From positions 35,327 through 99,326 of the forward strand of contig JAAEQC010000059.1 of assembly GCA_024231905.1 (NCBI GenBank): a DNA stretch of 64,000 nt, written 5' to 3'. This DNA is from a bacterium (lineage in GTDB: Bacteria > Krumholzibacteriota > Krumholzibacteriia > LZORAL124-64-63). Numbering within the stretch: the first letter of the stretch is position 1; each line of letters starts with the position of its first letter. The notes beneath the pieces were generated by a model that worked only from the letters and a program-made list of their open reading frames with translations, was not told the DNA's origin and did no database searches. The translations under genes were made by a program, and so were the position numbers. Shown here one piece after another: positions 62,805 to 64,000 of this stretch.

Positions 62805-63863
62805 ATGGAGCACGCCATGCTGATCCACCGGAGAATACTGTTGGCAGGAGTCGGGCTGATGTGCGCTCTGCCCTTGGCGCGAGCTCAGGCCGTCGAAATC
62901 CCCGAATGCCTGTCTGATTGGCCGCAGACGGGCACCACGCTCCGGGACTTCGAGATTTCGGGCGCCCGCGACACCGAGATCGTCGACGGCAGGGTGAGCC
63001 AGGCGGGGCCGCCCTACTGGCGAGGTCCGGATCTGGTGTCGCCCCACCGGCTGTTCCGGAGCAACGTTTGCTTCGTCGGACGGGTCGAGGCCGTGGAGCG
63101 CCGCTGCATCGCCGACGTCCAGGGTATCCAGTCCCTGGCCTACATCCAGTTCGAGGTCCAACGACCGTACTGGGGCGTGACGACCGAGAGCGTCGTCATC
63201 GCGACACCGGTTTCGGGCCTGGAGAACTGTATGGACTACAAGCAGCCCCGGTTCGAGGACTTCGCCAGGGGGGAGTATTTCCTCGTGCTCGGCTTGTCGA
63301 GGAGTCACCAGTATATATGGCACTCCGCGGGCATTCTCCGTCTCGCCGGCAACGTCCTGTCTAACCCCTATGGGGAAACGGATTCCTGGGCCCGCCTGCG
63401 GCCGCTCCTGAAGGAACTGGGCGAGCGGCATCGGTTCGCATGGCAGTTCGATCAAGCGGATTTGGCCGTCGTCGTGCGAACGGGAGGTAACCCCGAGCTT
63501 CTGGGTCCGCAGCAGGCGTGGATCCGCGTGGAGGATGTCCACAAGGGGGAATGGACGAGCGACGAGATCATGGTCGTCTCTCTCGATCGTCGCTGGGGTG
63601 GATCGGGGGAGGGCACCTACGAGGAACGGGCCTTGGCCTACGAGTTCGACTTTCGGCTGCGGCCGAATGGACGCTATCTCTTGTTTCTCCGGGTCGAAGA
63701 CTGCGGTGCGCTCCGTTGCCTGTGGGGTGGCCGCAGCCAGTTCGAGATCCGCGACGGTTGCGTCTATGGAGCGCAGGGCATCTGCCGGGGGTCCCTCGCG
63801 GAGATCGTTGCGGGCTTCCCCTCCCCGCCTGCCCCGGTTGCGCCCGAGGGTTCGGGCCGCTAG
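62805..63863 (+). CDS. Exported hypothetical protein
   Basis: 352 residues (ATG 62805; ATG 62817 would give MLIHRR). Signal peptide RRILLAGVGLMCALPLARAQA. The mature part is beta-rich with about nine Cys, many in pairs likely to form disulphides (FRSNVCFVGRVEAVERRC; VEDCGALRCLWGG; RDGCVYGAQGIC). Two similar segments, FVGRVEAVERR...IQFEVQRPYWGVTTESVVIATP and WIRVEDVHKGEWTSDEIMVVSL, suggest an internal duplication of a domain seen in secreted TIMP/netrin-like proteins, but no family can be claimed. Pro-rich tail. Function unknown. Confidence 0.6.
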   Translation: MEHAMLIHRRILLAGVGLMCALPLARAQAVEIPECLSDWPQTGTTLRDFEISGARDTEIVDGRVSQAGPPYWRGPDLVSPHRLFRSNVCFVGRVEAVERRCIADVQGIQSLAYIQFEVQRPYWGVTTESVVIATPVSGLENCMDYKQPRFEDFARGEYFLVLGLSRSHQYIWHSAGILRLAGNVLSNPYGETDSWARLRPLLKELGERHRFAWQFDQADLAVVVRTGGNPELLGPQQAWIRVEDVHKGEWTSDEIMVVSLDRRWGGSGEGTYEERALAYEFDFRLRPNGRYLLFLRVEDCGALRCLWGGRSQFEIRDGCVYGAQGICRGSLAEIVAGFPSPPAPVAPEGSGR

Positions 63864-63981
63864 CGTAAGCGGGAGTCCCCCCGGCTCTGCCGGGGAGGCA
63901 CGCAGTGTTTGACATATACGGGAGAGAAATGGGGAAATCCCTAACGTGAGCCGCTCAAAGCATCACGAAAGGAATCTCCCC
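63864..63981 (+). other. Hairpin-containing leader of the truncated last gene
   Basis: 118 nt with a REP-like stem CCCCGGC-TCT-GCCGGGG at about 63878-63895, a TTTGACATATA stretch at about 63908-63918 that may be a -35 or -10 element, and AAAGGA at 63968-63973 as the ribosome binding site for the ATG at 63982. Confidence 0.4.
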
Positions 63982-64000
63982 ATGTCAGACTACCGTAGCC
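63982..64000 (+). CDS. Start of a gene cut by the window edge, possible REP-associated transposase
   Basis: Only MSDYRS can be read, from ATG 63982, with AAAGGA 8 nt upstream. Many REP-associated tyrosine transposases (RAYT, IS200-like) start with M-x-D/N-YR, and the hairpin in front of the gene suits that class. Six residues are far too few for an assignment; the existence of a gene start is more certain than its identity. Confidence 0.35.

Overview
The window is a GC-rich bacterial chromosome segment with dense genes, short gaps and Shine-Dalgarno sequences of the GGAGG type. Outer-membrane barrels, a TolQ/ExbB-ExbD-TonB system and a lipoprotein indicate a double-membraned cell. FlgD-like immunoglobulin modules recur at the ends of exported proteins, beside a PorV-type barrel and a very long TPR protein. 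This combination is typical of FCB-related candidate phyla (Krumholzibacteriota/Eisenbacteria-like); that placement is inferred from gene content only. No rRNA, tRNA, CRISPR array or prophage was seen.

Left part (1-18 kb): the end of an outer-membrane porin is followed by a small PstS-like periplasmic protein and an overlapping sensor kinase. Next are a 19-haem c-type cytochrome fused to a membrane cytochrome b domain, a transglutaminase-TPR protein, and metabolic genes: YceI, a haem-oxygenase-fold protein, a phosphoesterase, mitochondrial-type aconitase, an SDR, dGTPase and an RNA methyltransferase. Four long, almost perfect inverted repeats lie just after stop codons here. Two of them share a conserved apex on unrelated arms.

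Chemotaxis island (18-31 kb): a haemerythrin and a short + strand cluster (CheY plus two CheC/CheX-like proteins) face a compact - strand operon, cheA-cheW-cheR-cheD-HDOD-cheY-cheX-cheB, with many 1-26 nt gaps or overlaps. Two tandem, HAMP-less Cache chemoreceptors follow on the + strand. Together they form one complete signalling pathway with adaptation (CheR, CheB, CheD) and several candidate CheY-P phosphatases; no flagellar genes are in view.

Middle (31-38 kb): a nucleoside salvage locus, with a concentrative nucleoside transporter diverging from udk-hpt-guaB, then a small membrane protein, a [4Fe-4S] protein with a palindromic operator candidate, and a broken FG-GAP gene.

Envelope island (38.7-54.2 kb): two consecutive operons, each preceded by a near-consensus sigma-54 promoter. 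The first encodes a 2256-residue repeat protein with a FlgD-like C-terminus, a PorV-like barrel and a 1014-residue TPR protein. The second encodes ExbB, two ExbDs (one lacking the membrane aspartate), TonB and an OmpA/FlgD-like protein. They plausibly build and energise one surface or secretion apparatus.

Right part (54-64 kb): an HU-like protein with a lysine-rich tail, a MalT-like ATPase with a SARP-type DNA-binding end, YaiI, haemolysin III, a metallo-beta-lactamase-fold protein, a POT transporter, a YgjP-like metallopeptidase and an unknown exported protein. At the very edge is a hairpin and the first codons of a gene that may be a REP-associated transposase.
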